Translations under genes and position numbers: made by a program
Assembly: GCF_023149035.1 (NCBI RefSeq)
Contig: NZ_JAHXMY010000002.1
Coordinates: 1,240,001 to 1,304,000, forward strand
DNA: 64,000 nt
From: Microbacterium sp. EYE_78
Lineage (GTDB): Bacteria > Actinomycetota > Actinomycetes > Actinomycetales > Microbacteriaceae
Reading direction: 5' to 3'
Notes under the pieces: generated by a model
What the model was told of the DNA's origin: nothing
Seen by the model: only the letters and a program-made list of their open reading frames with translations
Database searches by the model: none
Shown: in pieces, positions 17,713 through 25,349 of the stretch
How the letters are laid out: each line of letters starts with the position of its first letter
Position numbering within the stretch: position 1 is the first letter of the stretch

Positions 17713-18830
17713 CGGGCACCCCCCTCGCCGAAGCCGTCGAGGTAGGCGGCGAAGCGGGTTCGCTGCTCGTCGATGCCGCTGTGCGGCTCGGCGTAGACGT
17801 TGTCGAACACACGCATCGGCTCGGGCGGTGCGAGCCCAATGACGGCGCTGCGCATCGCGGTCGTGAAGCGGTCCGCGTCGGCGGTCAGCGAGTCGCGGAA
17901 GGCGTCGTCGAACGCGCCCGCCGCGCGGAGGTGCGCCTCGACACGGGCCAGCGGGTCGCGCTCGCGCCAGTGCGCCACCTCGGCCGGGTCGCGGTAGCGG
18001 GTCGGGTCGTCCGAGGTGGTGTGCGGGCCGATCCGGTAGGTGACCGCCTCGATGTAGGCCGGTCCCCGGCCGCTGCGCGCGTGATCAGCCGCCCATCGCA
18101 TCGCGGCGATGCACGCGAGCACGTCGTTGCCGTCGATGCGCAGGCTCGGGATGCCGAAGCCCGGCGCCCGGTCGGCGATGGGGATGCGGGCCTGCAGGCC
18201 CACGGGCTCGGAGATCGCCCAGTGGTTGTTGGAGCAGACGAAGACCACCGGAACGCCGAAGGACGCGCCGAAGATCATGGCCTCGTTGACGTCGCCCTGG
18301 CTCGTCGCGCCGTCGCCGAAGTAGGCGACGGCGACCTGGTCGCCGCCGTCGCGCTGGATGCCCATCGCGTAGCCGACGGCGTGGAGGGTCTGCGCCCCGA
18401 TGATGATCTGCGGGTTCGCGACGTGAACGTCGAAGGGGTCCCAGCTCGAGTGCTGCGCGCCGTGCCAGACGATGACGAAGTCGCGCGGCTGCACGCCGCG
18501 GACGACCTCGATGCCGATCTCGCGATAGCTCGGGAAGAGGAAGTCGTCGTCGTGGCTCCCCCACGCCGTGCCCACCTGCACCGCCTCCTGCCCCTGCGCC
18601 GGCGCCCACAGCGCCACGTGGCCCTGGCGCTGCAGTGCCACGCCCTCGGCGTCGAGCCGGCGGGTGAGGAACATGTCGCGATAGACCTGGCGGAGCATCG
18701 CCGCATCGATGTCGGCGGCCCACGGCTCCAGCCGCTCGTCGTGCACGCGACGACCTTCGTGGTCGAGCAGCCGGGCGACGCCCTCCGTGTCGGTGGACAC
18801 GTCGCGGGCTGGGGTCAGAGTGTCGGTCAT
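17709..18830 (-). CDS. Branched-chain 2-oxo acid dehydrogenase E1 alpha subunit
   Basis: Alpha subunit of the E1 decarboxylase, 373 aa. The thiamine-diphosphate motif runs from GDGATSQGDVNEAMIFG to the terminal NN in VCSNNHW. The phosphorylation-loop-type segment IEAVTYRIGPHTTSDD follows near 280. ATG was chosen because AGAGAGGG lies 7 nt upstream; the frame is open 37 codons further, but that stretch is in the regulatory gap. First gene of the operon E1 alpha-E1 beta-E2-acyl-CoA dehydrogenase, divergent from the Lrp-type regulator 177 bp away. Confidence 0.95.
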   Translation of the reverse strand: MTDTLTPARDVSTDTEGVARLLDHEGRRVHDERLEPWAADIDAAMLRQVYRDMFLTRRLDAEGVALQRQGHVALWAPAQGQEAVQVGTAWGSHDDDFLFPSYREIGIEVVRGVQPRDFVIVWHGAQHSSWDPFDVHVANPQIIIGAQTLHAVGYAMGIQRDGGDQVAVAYFGDGATSQGDVNEAMIFGASFGVPVVFVCSNNHWAISEPVGLQARIPIADRAPGFGIPSLRIDGNDVLACIAAMRWAADHARSGRGPAYIEAVTYRIGPHTTSDDPTRYRDPAEVAHWRERDPLARVEAHLRAAGAFDDAFRDSLTADADRFTTAMRSAVIGLAPPEPMRVFDNVYAEPHSGIDEQRTRFAAYLDGFGEGGAR

Positions 18831-18935
18831 CTTCGTCCCTCTCTGATCGCGGCCGGACGTCTCGTGAACGACCGACCTGCGCAGAACACCGGCATCATCG
18901 CCGGATGTCGCGAGACTATGCCGACATCGCACCTC

Positions 18936-18962
18936 GCTCAAGCATCGATCGACATGTTGAGC
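18936..18962. promoter_or_regulatory. Inverted repeat in the lrp / keto-acid dehydrogenase gap (possible Lrp operator)
   Basis: GCTCAA and TTGAGC are separated by 15 nt in the 177-bp divergent gap, 46 nt upstream of the regulator's ATG. A second pair, GCAGGA and TCCTGC, follows at about 18961-18992. Lrp/AsnC regulators often bind such imperfect repeats next to their own gene. The role is inferred from position only. Confidence 0.4.
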
Positions 18963-18993
18963 AGGATGCGTAAGCGAACGCCGATGCTCCTGC

Positions 18994-18999
18994 TATGGT
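18994..18999 (+). promoter_or_regulatory. -10 box of the lrp-type regulator gene
   Basis: TATGGT ends 8 nt before the ATG, with no ribosome-binding site between, so the start is probably leaderless or nearly so. Confidence 0.45.
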
Positions 19000-19007
19000 G
19001 TGGCACT

Positions 19008-19481
19008 ATGAGCGCCCTGGACCATGTCGATCTCGAGCTGCTGAACGCCCTCGCCGAGGATCATCGCGCCACCGTCGTCGCTCTGGCCGAGCGCCTCGGC
19101 CTCTCGCGGAACACGGTGCAGGCGCGGATGGCCAAGCTCGAGCGGTCCGGGGTCTTCCTGTCCTTCGAGCGGGCGATGTCACCCGCCGCCCTGGGGTACA
19201 CGATCGACGCGATCCTGCACGTGCAGGTGCGTCAGGCCGACCTGCCGCGCATCACCGTGGAGCTCGAGGAGATCCCGGAGGTGGTGCAGTGCCATGGCCT
19301 CAGCGGACCCGTGGATCTGCTCGTCCGGGTGGCCGCGCGCGACACGAAGCACCTGTTCGACGTCGATGCCCGCATCCTCGCGATCGACGGGGTCGAGCGG
19401 ACCGAGACCTCACTCGCGATGGGCGAGGTCATCGGGTACCGGGTCCGACCTCTCCTGGCAGCGGCTCGACGGGAGAGCTGA
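19008..19481 (+). CDS. Lrp/AsnC-family transcriptional regulator (probable regulator of the keto-acid dehydrogenase operon)
   Basis: Regulator of 157 aa with an N-terminal helix-turn-helix (about 20-45, ALAERLGLSRNTVQARMAKL) and a C-terminal ligand-binding RAM domain (about 65-145). It is divergent from the E1 alpha operon, the usual arrangement of BkdR-type activators that sense branched-chain amino acids. The ATG at MSALDHVDL was chosen because homology starts there and TATGGT lies 8 nt upstream. Its last 53 nt overlap the convergent EamA gene. Confidence 0.9.
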   Translation: MSALDHVDLELLNALAEDHRATVVALAERLGLSRNTVQARMAKLERSGVFLSFERAMSPAALGYTIDAILHVQVRQADLPRITVELEEIPEVVQCHGLSGPVDLLVRVAARDTKHLFDVDARILAIDGVERTETSLAMGEVIGYRVRPLLAAARRES

Positions 19482-20430
19482 CATCGGCGGCGGTGCGCTC
19501 GTCGGCGCGGACGAGGACGACGCCCGCGAGGATGAGCGCTCCCCCGACGAATTGGATGCCGGCGGGCGCCTCTCCGAGCAGCAGCCACGCGAACATCAGC
19601 GCGAACAGGACCTCGGCGAGCCCGACGAACGATGCCAGCCGCGAGCCGATGCGCGGCACCGCCATCACCCCGAACGCGTAGCCGAGGGCCGTGCAGCATC
19701 CGATGAGCAGCAGCGGCGCGATCGGCGTCAGCACCATGTCGCCCACGAGGATCTCCAGCGGCGGGGCCGCGAGCGGGAGGATGCCGACGAGCGCCAGCCC
19801 GAGCACGGTCGCCGTGCCGATGAGCAGGCCCCCGGACGCGAGCGCGAGCGGCGGCAGATCCGCGCCGGTGCGCTCGCTCATGACGAAGTAGAAGCACGCG
19901 CACACGGCGGCGAGCAGGGCGAAGGCGATGCCCAGCGGGTCGACGCGAGCGCCCGCGATGTCGACGACGAGGACGAGCCCGACCATCGCGACGACCGAAC
20001 CCGCCAGGACCACGCGGGACGGCGCGCGACGCGTGCGCGCCCAGACGAACAGGACCAGCATGACGGGCGCGAGGTACTGGATCAGCAGGGCGATGCCCAC
20101 CGGCATCCGCTGCAGCGCCGAGAAGTAGAACAGCTGGCATCCGGCCACCGGGATCAGCCCGAATGCCACGAGGGAGAGCCAATGAGTGCGCAGGAACCCG
20201 CGGTGCTGCACCAGCGTGCGGACGAGCGCCGGCGACAGGACGAGACCGGCCACGCCCATGCGCACCGCGAGGACCGCGGCGAGCGACCATCCGCCCTCGA
20301 GGAGCGGCTTCGCGATCGGGCCGCTGATCGAGAACGCGAGCGCGCTCGTCACGGCGAGGACCAGTCCGCGCGACCGGATGGACGGCAGACGGACGGAGCC
20401 CGTCGCGGGGGCGGATGCCGTCGTGACCAT
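19429..20430 (-). CDS. EamA/DMT-family transporter
   Basis: Inner-membrane drug/metabolite transporter of 333 aa with about ten membrane segments in two EamA repeats (about 25-155 and 165-300). The substrate is unknown; relatives export amino acids or purines. GAGGAGG lies 5 nt before the chosen ATG (MVTTASAPATG). Upstream in-frame sequence would run into the regulatory gap. It is divergent from a CGNR-type regulator and overlaps lrp by 53 nt at its 3' end. Confidence 0.9.
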   Translation of the reverse strand: MVTTASAPATGSVRLPSIRSRGLVLAVTSALAFSISGPIAKPLLEGGWSLAAVLAVRMGVAGLVLSPALVRTLVQHRGFLRTHWLSLVAFGLIPVAGCQLFYFSALQRMPVGIALLIQYLAPVMLVLFVWARTRRAPSRVVLAGSVVAMVGLVLVVDIAGARVDPLGIAFALLAAVCACFYFVMSERTGADLPPLALASGGLLIGTATVLGLALVGILPLAAPPLEILVGDMVLTPIAPLLLIGCCTALGYAFGVMAVPRIGSRLASFVGLAEVLFALMFAWLLLGEAPAGIQFVGGALILAGVVLVRADERTAADVSSPVEPLPGEVGPGTR

Positions 20431-20478
20431 CGGTCCTCCTCGAGGCGCGTGGGATCCTGCGCGGATCCGAGATGTCAT

Positions 20479-20490
20479 GACCGAAAGGTC
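20479..20490. promoter_or_regulatory. Small inverted repeat in the EamA/CGNR gap
   Basis: GACC-GAAA-GGTC, just upstream of a TACACT hexamer (20493-20498) that could be the -10 of the CGNR gene. It may be an operator or merely chance. Confidence 0.3.
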
Positions 20491-20506
20491 TTTACACTGG
20501 TGACCG

Positions 20507-20524
20507 TAACGCTCGACAGCGTCA
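20507..20524. promoter_or_regulatory. Inverted repeat upstream of the CGNR gene (possible operator)
   Basis: TAACGCT and AGCGTCA around a 4-nt centre, one mismatch, ending 12 nt before the ATG and touching the ribosome-binding site AGGAG. Position suggests autoregulation and control of the divergent EamA transporter. Confidence 0.4.
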
Positions 20525-20536
20525 GGAGTCAATGAC

Positions 20537-21094
20537 ATGTTCATTCGTGACACGGAGACATCGCTGCGCGCGGCGACCGCACTGGTCAACTCGCTGCCGG
20601 CGATCGACGACGACGGCATCGACCGCCTCGCGACGCTCGAGGACCTGGCGGCGTTCTTGCGGGAATTCCCCTACAGCGGGGTGATCCGCCGCGACGACGT
20701 CGAGCTGTCCGAACTCCGCGCCGCGCGCGCACGCCTCCGGACCCTCTGGACCGGCGATCGGGAGGCGGCCGTCCCCATCGTGAACGCGATGCTCCGGGAG
20801 GGGAAGGCACTCCCCCAGCTCGTCATCCACGACGCGTATGACTGGCACATCCACGCAACGGACGACGCGGCGCCGCTCGCGACGCGCATCACGGTCGAGG
20901 TCGCGATGGCCTTCGTCGACGTCATCCGGTCGGATCACTTCGACCGCGTGCGCGTCTGCTCCGCGGACGACTGCGACGCGGTCTACATCGACTACTCGAA
21001 GAACGGCTCGAAGCGCTACTGCGACACCGGCAACTGCGGCAACCGCATGAACGTCAACGCGTATCGCCGGCGGAAGGCCGAAGAAAGCGCGTGA
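20537..21094 (+). CDS. CGNR zinc-finger domain transcriptional regulator
   Basis: Probable DNA-binding regulator of 185 aa. The N-terminal ABATE-like stress domain (about 1-135) precedes a CGNR zinc finger with ligands spaced C-x4-C-x15-C-x4-C, the last Cys beginning the CGNR signature, then a basic tail. AGGAG is 9 nt before the ATG. Divergent from the EamA transporter across a 106-bp gap with two inverted repeats, a typical regulator-transporter pair. The last 41 nt overlap the convergent hydrolase gene. Confidence 0.9.
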   Translation: MFIRDTETSLRAATALVNSLPAIDDDGIDRLATLEDLAAFLREFPYSGVIRRDDVELSELRAARARLRTLWTGDREAAVPIVNAMLREGKALPQLVIHDAYDWHIHATDDAAPLATRITVEVAMAFVDVIRSDHFDRVRVCSADDCDAVYIDYSKNGSKRYCDTGNCGNRMNVNAYRRRKAEESA

Positions 21095-21950
21095 TCGCGG
21101 ATGCCGCTGCCCGCGGCGTCTCGTAATGGATGAGGTGCCCGACCTCGGGGATCACCTCGAGCTCGGCGTCGGGGAACAGTCGCTGCAGCTCGTGCTGCGC
21201 CGAAACCGGGGTGATGTCGTCCTTCTCCGCCGCAATGAGCAGCGTCGGGACGTGGATGCGCCCGGCAGCCTCGCGGACGTCGTGCGAGACGGAGGTGACG
21301 AACGCCTCGTGCAGGGTGTCGCGGTCGGCGAACCGCGAGAAGTAGGTGTCGTGCTGGTCGTGGATGAAGGCGCGGAGGCCACGGTCCGTGGTCTTGGCCA
21401 TCGCGACGCTCGTCACCCGGACGATGAGACGGTTGCGCAGGAGCGCGTCACCGAGCGGCCGGGGCAGCCGGGCACCGGCCCAGTAGTAGAAGATCGCGAG
21501 GCGGGTGAGGATGCCGCGGGGTCCCTCGAGCGCCGGCGCGCCGATCGGGTTCACGAGGATCAGTCGCGGCGCGGACAGGCCGCGGGCGACCGCGGCGGAG
21601 GCGACGATCGACCCGAAGGAGTGACCGAGGACGACGGCGTCCGGCGCGACGGCCGCGGCGAACGCCGTGAGCCACGAGGCGTAGCCGTCGAGGTCGTGAC
21701 GGCCCGGGAGGCGCGGGGTCTCGCCGAAGCCGGGGAGGTCGGGCGAGACGACGCGGACGGCGCCCAGGAACGCGACGATCGGTTCGAGCCCGTGATGCTC
21801 GCCGCGGAATCCGTGGACGGCCAGGATCGTCGTCTCGGCGTCCTCCGGACCGTACACCCAGTACGCGGTCCGCGTTCCCGCGACGGTCACCTCGCGCCGA
21901 TCGACGGGGATGCTCGCGAGACGCTCGGCGTACGGATGGGCGACGGTCAC
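21054..21950 (-). CDS. Alpha/beta-fold hydrolase
   Basis: Serine hydrolase of 298 aa. The oxyanion-region HGF is at 46-48, the nucleophile elbow GHSFG at 109-113 (Ser111), and the catalytic His lies in EVGHLIHYETP near the C-terminus. There is no signal peptide; the substrate is unknown. GTG was chosen as start since TAGACT ends 7 nt upstream and homology to the family begins nearby; the open frame upstream is antisense to the exonuclease gene. Confidence 0.85.
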   Translation of the reverse strand: MTVAHPYAERLASIPVDRREVTVAGTRTAYWVYGPEDAETTILAVHGFRGEHHGLEPIVAFLGAVRVVSPDLPGFGETPRLPGRHDLDGYASWLTAFAAAVAPDAVVLGHSFGSIVASAAVARGLSAPRLILVNPIGAPALEGPRGILTRLAIFYYWAGARLPRPLGDALLRNRLIVRVTSVAMAKTTDRGLRAFIHDQHDTYFSRFADRDTLHEAFVTSVSHDVREAAGRIHVPTLLIAAEKDDITPVSAQHELQRLFPDAELEVIPEVGHLIHYETPRAAASAITRFLRPSAGDTR

Positions 21951-21957
21951 CCTGTCG

Positions 21958-21963
21958 AGTCTA
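21958..21963 (-). promoter_or_regulatory. -10 box of the alpha/beta hydrolase gene
   Basis: TAGACT on the minus strand ends 7 nt before the GTG start; no ribosome-binding site, so probably leaderless. Confidence 0.4.
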
Positions 21964-22009
21964 CGAGCGCGGCGTCCACCTCCCCACCGGCGGCGCGTCG
22001 TCCGCCTCG

Positions 22010-22032
22010 ATGTCGGCCGTCGACCGTAGCGT
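22010..22032 (+). promoter_or_regulatory. Promoter of the exonuclease gene, weak PafBC-type resemblance
   Basis: ATGTCGGCC, exactly 8 nt, then TAGCGT, with the ATG 6 nt further on. The spacing and -10 match the PafBC pattern, but only six of nine bases of the upstream element do, so this is suggestive only. The -10 assignment itself is stronger. Confidence 0.3.
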
Positions 22033-22038
22033 CGACGC

Positions 22039-22869
22039 ATGGGCGCGTGGCAGGAAGTTCCGCTGTGGGATGACGACACGTGGAACGACCTCGGCGCGCA
22101 GGGCAGCACGCCTGCCGTCGTTCCGCCGGAGCCGATAGTGCTCGTCGTCGCCGAACCGGCGCCCGCCGTCATCCCCGCCGTCGTCTCCGCCGGACCCTGT
22201 ACCGGTCCCCTCGGGGTGTTCGACCTCGAGACCACGGGCGTCGACGTCCGCTCCGATCGGATCGTGACCGCGCACGTCGGCGTGCTCGACGCCTCCGGCG
22301 CCGTGATCGACGCGCGCACGTGGCTCGCGGATCCGGGCGTCGAGATCCCCGACGGTGCGACGGCCGTCCACGGCATCACGACGGAACGAGCCCGCGCGGA
22401 GGGCCGACCCGCGGCCGAGGTCGTCGCAGAGGTCACCGCGACGCTCCGCGACCTCTTCGCCGCCGGCATCCCGGTGGTCGCCTACAACGCCCCGTTCGAC
22501 TTCTCCCTGCTGAAGTACGAGGGCATCCGTCACGGTGTCGAGCCGATCGCGGCCCCGTCGCCGGTCATCGACCCACTCGTCGTGGACAAGACGTACGACC
22601 GGTACCGACGCGGCAAGCGCACCCTGGAGGTCGTCGCCGCGCACTACGCCGTCCCGCTGGAGGGCGCGCACGACGCCGCAGCGGACGCCATCGCAGCGGG
22701 TCGCGTCGCACAGGCCATCGCCGCCCGATTCACCCTCGAGCTCTCAGCGGACGAACTGCATGCGCAGCAGATCGGGTGGGCGCGCGCGCAGGCCGAGAGC
22801 CTCGGCGCGTACTTCGTACGCATCGGGCGGCTCGATGCCGAGGTCGACGGCAGCTGGCCCATCCGCTGA
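22039..22869 (+). CDS. DEDDh 3'-5' exonuclease (DnaQ-like)
   Basis: Exonuclease of 276 aa. Acidic residues of the DEDDh family are visible: Asp62 and Glu64 in FDLETTG, Asp154 in APFDFSLL, and His211 with Asp216 in HDAAADA. A 55-residue N-terminal extension begins with an aromatic/acidic stretch and then a proline/valine-rich linker; it is not part of the nuclease fold. Probably acts in proofreading or repair, or on RNA ends. The mRNA looks leaderless (TAGCGT 6 nt before ATG). A shared terminator separates it from convergent rpmE2. Confidence 0.9.
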   Translation: MGAWQEVPLWDDDTWNDLGAQGSTPAVVPPEPIVLVVAEPAPAVIPAVVSAGPCTGPLGVFDLETTGVDVRSDRIVTAHVGVLDASGAVIDARTWLADPGVEIPDGATAVHGITTERARAEGRPAAEVVAEVTATLRDLFAAGIPVVAYNAPFDFSLLKYEGIRHGVEPIAAPSPVIDPLVVDKTYDRYRRGKRTLEVVAAHYAVPLEGAHDAAADAIAAGRVAQAIAARFTLELSADELHAQQIGWARAQAESLGAYFVRIGRLDAEVDGSWPIR

Positions 22870-22894
22870 GCGCCCGGGCGTCGCCCGACAACGA

Positions 22895-22922
22895 CGAAGG
22901 CCCCGCCGGAGCGGGGCCTTCG
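22895..22922. terminator. Bidirectional terminator between the exonuclease and rpmE2
   Basis: An 11-bp perfect stem (CGAAGGCCCCG with CGGGGCCTTCG) around a 6-nt loop, 25 nt after the exonuclease stop and 11 nt after the rpmE2 stop. It is symmetric enough to serve both strands. Confidence 0.8.
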
Positions 22923-22933
22923 ATGCGGGCTGC

Positions 22934-23185
22934 TTACTTGCTGCCGAAGTTCTTGAAGCGCTGGTTGAACTTCTCGACGCGACCAGCCGAGTCCATGATG
23001 CGCTGCTTGCCCGTGTAGAACGGGTGCGAGGCGGACGAGATCTCGACGTCGATGACCGGGTAGGTCTCGCCGTCCAGCTCGATCGTCTTGTCACTGGAGA
23101 CCGTCGAACGGGTCAGGAAGGTCTCGCCGGAGCCGAGGTCGCGGAACACGACGGCGCGGTACTCGGGGTGGATGTCAGTCTTCAT
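22934..23185 (-). CDS. rpmE2: 50S ribosomal protein L31 type B
   Basis: Small ribosomal protein of 83 aa. It lacks the four zinc-binding cysteines of type A L31, which marks it as the zinc-free paralogue used when zinc is scarce. Family landmarks include [21 protein letters not shown] and a C-terminal [10 protein letters not shown]. In many actinobacteria this gene is Zur-controlled; I did not see a clear Zur palindrome in the 80-bp upstream gap. It lies downstream of an orphan ABC ATPase gene on the same strand. Confidence 0.96.
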   Translation of the reverse strand: MKTDIHPEYRAVVFRDLGSGETFLTRSTVSSDKTIELDGETYPVIDVEISSASHPFYTGKQRIMDSAGRVEKFNQRFKNFGSK

Positions 23186-23265
23186 TGGGTTCCTCACGAA
23201 GTGCCCTGGATTTTGCCAGATGCGGGTGGAAGTCTGCGGCGCGACCGCGCCAAAGGAAGATCTTA

Positions 23266-24051
23266 TCAGGATGCGGCGCGCGCGGCGAACCGTCCGCCCT
23301 CGGCCGTCAGCGTGATCGGCAGACCGAACGCCTCCGTGAGCGCGTCCGCGGTGAGCGTCTCGGCGATCGGACCCTGCGCGACGATCTTGCCGTCGCGCAG
23401 CAGCAGGACGTGCGTGAACCCGACCGGGATCTCCTCGACGTGGTGCGTGACAATGATCATCGCGGGCGTCGACTCCTCCTGCGCGTACCCGCCGAGCAGG
23501 CTCAGGAGCTCCTCCCGCGCGCCGAGGTCGAGGCTCGCGGTGGGCTCGTCGAGGAGCAGCACCTCGGGGTCGGTCATGACGGCGCGGGCGATCTGGACGC
23601 GCTTCTGCTCGCCGTCCGACAGCGTCCCGAAGGTGCGGTCCGCGAGGTGCGCCAGGCTCCACTCCCCCAGCACACGCCTCGCTCGACGCTCGTCGATCGC
23701 CTCGTAGTCCTCGCGCCAGCGGCCGAGCACCGAGTAGGCGGCCGTGAGGACGACGTCGAGGACCGTCTCGTCCTGGGGCACGCGCTTGGCCATCGCCGAC
23801 GACGCGAAGCCGATGCGGGGACGCAGGTCGAACACGTCGGTGCGCCCGAGCGTCTCGTCGAGGACGGTCACCTCGCCCGAGGTCGGGTGGATGAGGGTCG
23901 CCGCGAGCTGCAGCACCGTCGTCTTGCCGGCGCCGTTGGGCCCGAGCACGACCCACCGCTGGTCGGACTCCACGGTCCAGTCGATCCCGTCGACGATGTT
24001 GCGGGCGTTGCGGCGGACGACGACGTCGGCGAGCTCGAGGACCTGAGGCAT
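23266..24051 (-). CDS. ABC transporter ATP-binding protein without adjacent permease
   Basis: ATPase subunit of 261 aa. Walker [10 protein letters not shown] is at 37-45, the signature LSDGEQKR at 144-151, Walker B VLLLDEP at 164-170, and the switch His near 203. It resembles the stand-alone YlmA-like ATPases, whose transport partner is unknown. No permease or binding protein is in the neighbourhood. It sits 28 nt downstream of glgA and 80 nt upstream of rpmE2, so it may be part of a longer transcript. Confidence 0.85.
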   Translation of the reverse strand: MPQVLELADVVVRRNARNIVDGIDWTVESDQRWVVLGPNGAGKTTVLQLAATLIHPTSGEVTVLDETLGRTDVFDLRPRIGFASSAMAKRVPQDETVLDVVLTAAYSVLGRWREDYEAIDERRARRVLGEWSLAHLADRTFGTLSDGEQKRVQIARAVMTDPEVLLLDEPTASLDLGAREELLSLLGGYAQEESTPAMIIVTHHVEEIPVGFTHVLLLRDGKIVAQGPIAETLTADALTEAFGLPITLTAEGGRFAARAAS

Positions 24052-24079
24052 GCCCCCAGCCTATCGAGCGGCGGGTCGC

Positions 24080-25273
24080 CTACCGCGCGGACGCGGCGAC
24101 CTCGCGGTAGAGCGCAGCGGTCGCGTCCGCGATGGCCTCCCAGCTGAAGGCGGACGCCGCACGCTCGCGCCCCGCACGCCCGTACTCGCGTGCGCGCTCG
24201 GGATCGGCGACCACCTCGGTCAGGGTCGCCGCGAGGTCCGCGACGAAGCGATCGGGGTCGACGGGCGTGCCCGTGCCGTCCTCGACCTGCTCGATCTCGA
24301 CGAGACGCCCCGTCACACCGTCGATGACGACCTCGGGGATGCCGCCCGTCGCCGTCCCCACGACCGCGGCCCCGCAGGCCATCGCCTCGAGGTTCACGAT
24401 GCCGAGCGGCTCGTAGATCGACGGGCAGACGAACGTGGTCGCGGAGGTGAGGATCGCGCAGAGGTCGGGGCGCGGCAGGAACTCCTCGATCCAGACGACA
24501 CCGTCTCGGGTGCGCTGCAGATCACGCACGAGCCCCTGGACCTCCGCCATGATCTCCGGGGTGTCCGGAGCCCCGGCGCACAGCACCAGTTGCACCTCGG
24601 GCGGCAGCTGCTCGGCGGCGCGCAGGAAGTACGGCAGGCCCTTCTGCCGGGTGATGCGACCCACGAAGACGACCGAGGGTCGGGCCGGATCGATGCCCCA
24701 CCGCTCGAGCAGGGCAGGGTCCTCGCGCGGCTGCCACGCGTCGACGTCGATGCCGTTGTAGATGACGCGCACCTTGGCGGGGTCGAGCGCGGGATAGCTG
24801 CGGAGGATGTCCCGCCGCATCCCGTCGCTGACCGCGACGACGGCCGCCGCATGCTCGTAGGCCGTCTTCTCGACATAGCTCGAGACGGCGTAGCCGCCGC
24901 CGAGCTGCTCGGCCTTCCACGGACGCAGCGGCTCGAGCGAGTGGGCGGTCACGACGTGCGGGATGCCGTGCAGCATCGAGGCGAGGAAGCCGGCGTAGTT
25001 CGCGTACCAGGTGTGGCTGTGGACGACGTCGGCGCCGGCGACGTCGCCGACGATCTCGAGGTCGGTCCCGAGGGTCTGCACGGCGGCGTTGGCGGTCGAC
25101 AGTCCGTCCGGCACCGCGTAGGAGGTCGTGTCCGCCTCGTCGCGTTCGCCGCCGAACGCCCGCACCTGGACCTCGATCCGCGAACGCAGCGACTTCACGA
25201 GTTCCGTGACGTGGACACCGGCTCCGCCGTAGATCTCCGGCGGATATTCCTTCGTGACGATGTCGACGCGCAT
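24080..25273 (-). CDS. glgA: Glycogen synthase / maltose-1-phosphate synthase (actinobacterial GT4 type)
   Basis: Glycosyltransferase of 397 aa that uses ADP-glucose. KEYPPEIYGGAGVHV opens the N-terminal domain; FVGRITRQKGLPYFLRA and CPSIYEPLGIVNLEAMACG form the donor-binding C-terminal domain with the E-x7-E motif. The length and GT4 pattern match the mycobacterial Rv1212c protein, first named GlgA and later shown to make maltose-1-phosphate (GlgM), rather than the about 480-residue GT5 GlgA. It is divergent from glgC, as in mycobacteria. TAGAGT lies 7 nt before the ATG, so it is probably leaderless. Confidence 0.92.
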   Translation of the reverse strand: MRVDIVTKEYPPEIYGGAGVHVTELVKSLRSRIEVQVRAFGGERDEADTTSYAVPDGLSTANAAVQTLGTDLEIVGDVAGADVVHSHTWYANYAGFLASMLHGIPHVVTAHSLEPLRPWKAEQLGGGYAVSSYVEKTAYEHAAAVVAVSDGMRRDILRSYPALDPAKVRVIYNGIDVDAWQPREDPALLERWGIDPARPSVVFVGRITRQKGLPYFLRAAEQLPPEVQLVLCAGAPDTPEIMAEVQGLVRDLQRTRDGVVWIEEFLPRPDLCAILTSATTFVCPSIYEPLGIVNLEAMACGAAVVGTATGGIPEVVIDGVTGRLVEIEQVEDGTGTPVDPDRFVADLAATLTEVVADPERAREYGRAGRERAASAFSWEAIADATAALYREVAASAR

Positions 25274-25280
25274 GGACCGA

Positions 25281-25286
25281 ACTCTA
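25281..25286 (-). promoter_or_regulatory. -10 box of glgA
   Basis: TAGAGT on the minus strand, ending 7 nt before the ATG in the 76-bp divergent gap shared with glgC. Confidence 0.45.
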
Positions 25287-25337
25287 GGGCACCGTGACAC
25301 GTCGACACAGTCCTGGTCGCGCGGTCTCGATCCCCCA

Positions 25338-25343
25338 TAGTGT
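25338..25343 (+). promoter_or_regulatory. -10 box of glgC
   Basis: TAGTGT ends 6 nt before the ATG of glgC. With the glgA box it shows both divergent glycogen genes to be probably leaderless. Confidence 0.45.
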
Positions 25344-25349
25344 GGGCAC

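Noticed and set aside
18797..18805. GTGTCGGTG in the first codons of E1 alpha
   Set aside because: It resembles the PafBC upstream element but has no TANNNT 8 nt later and lies in a coding region.
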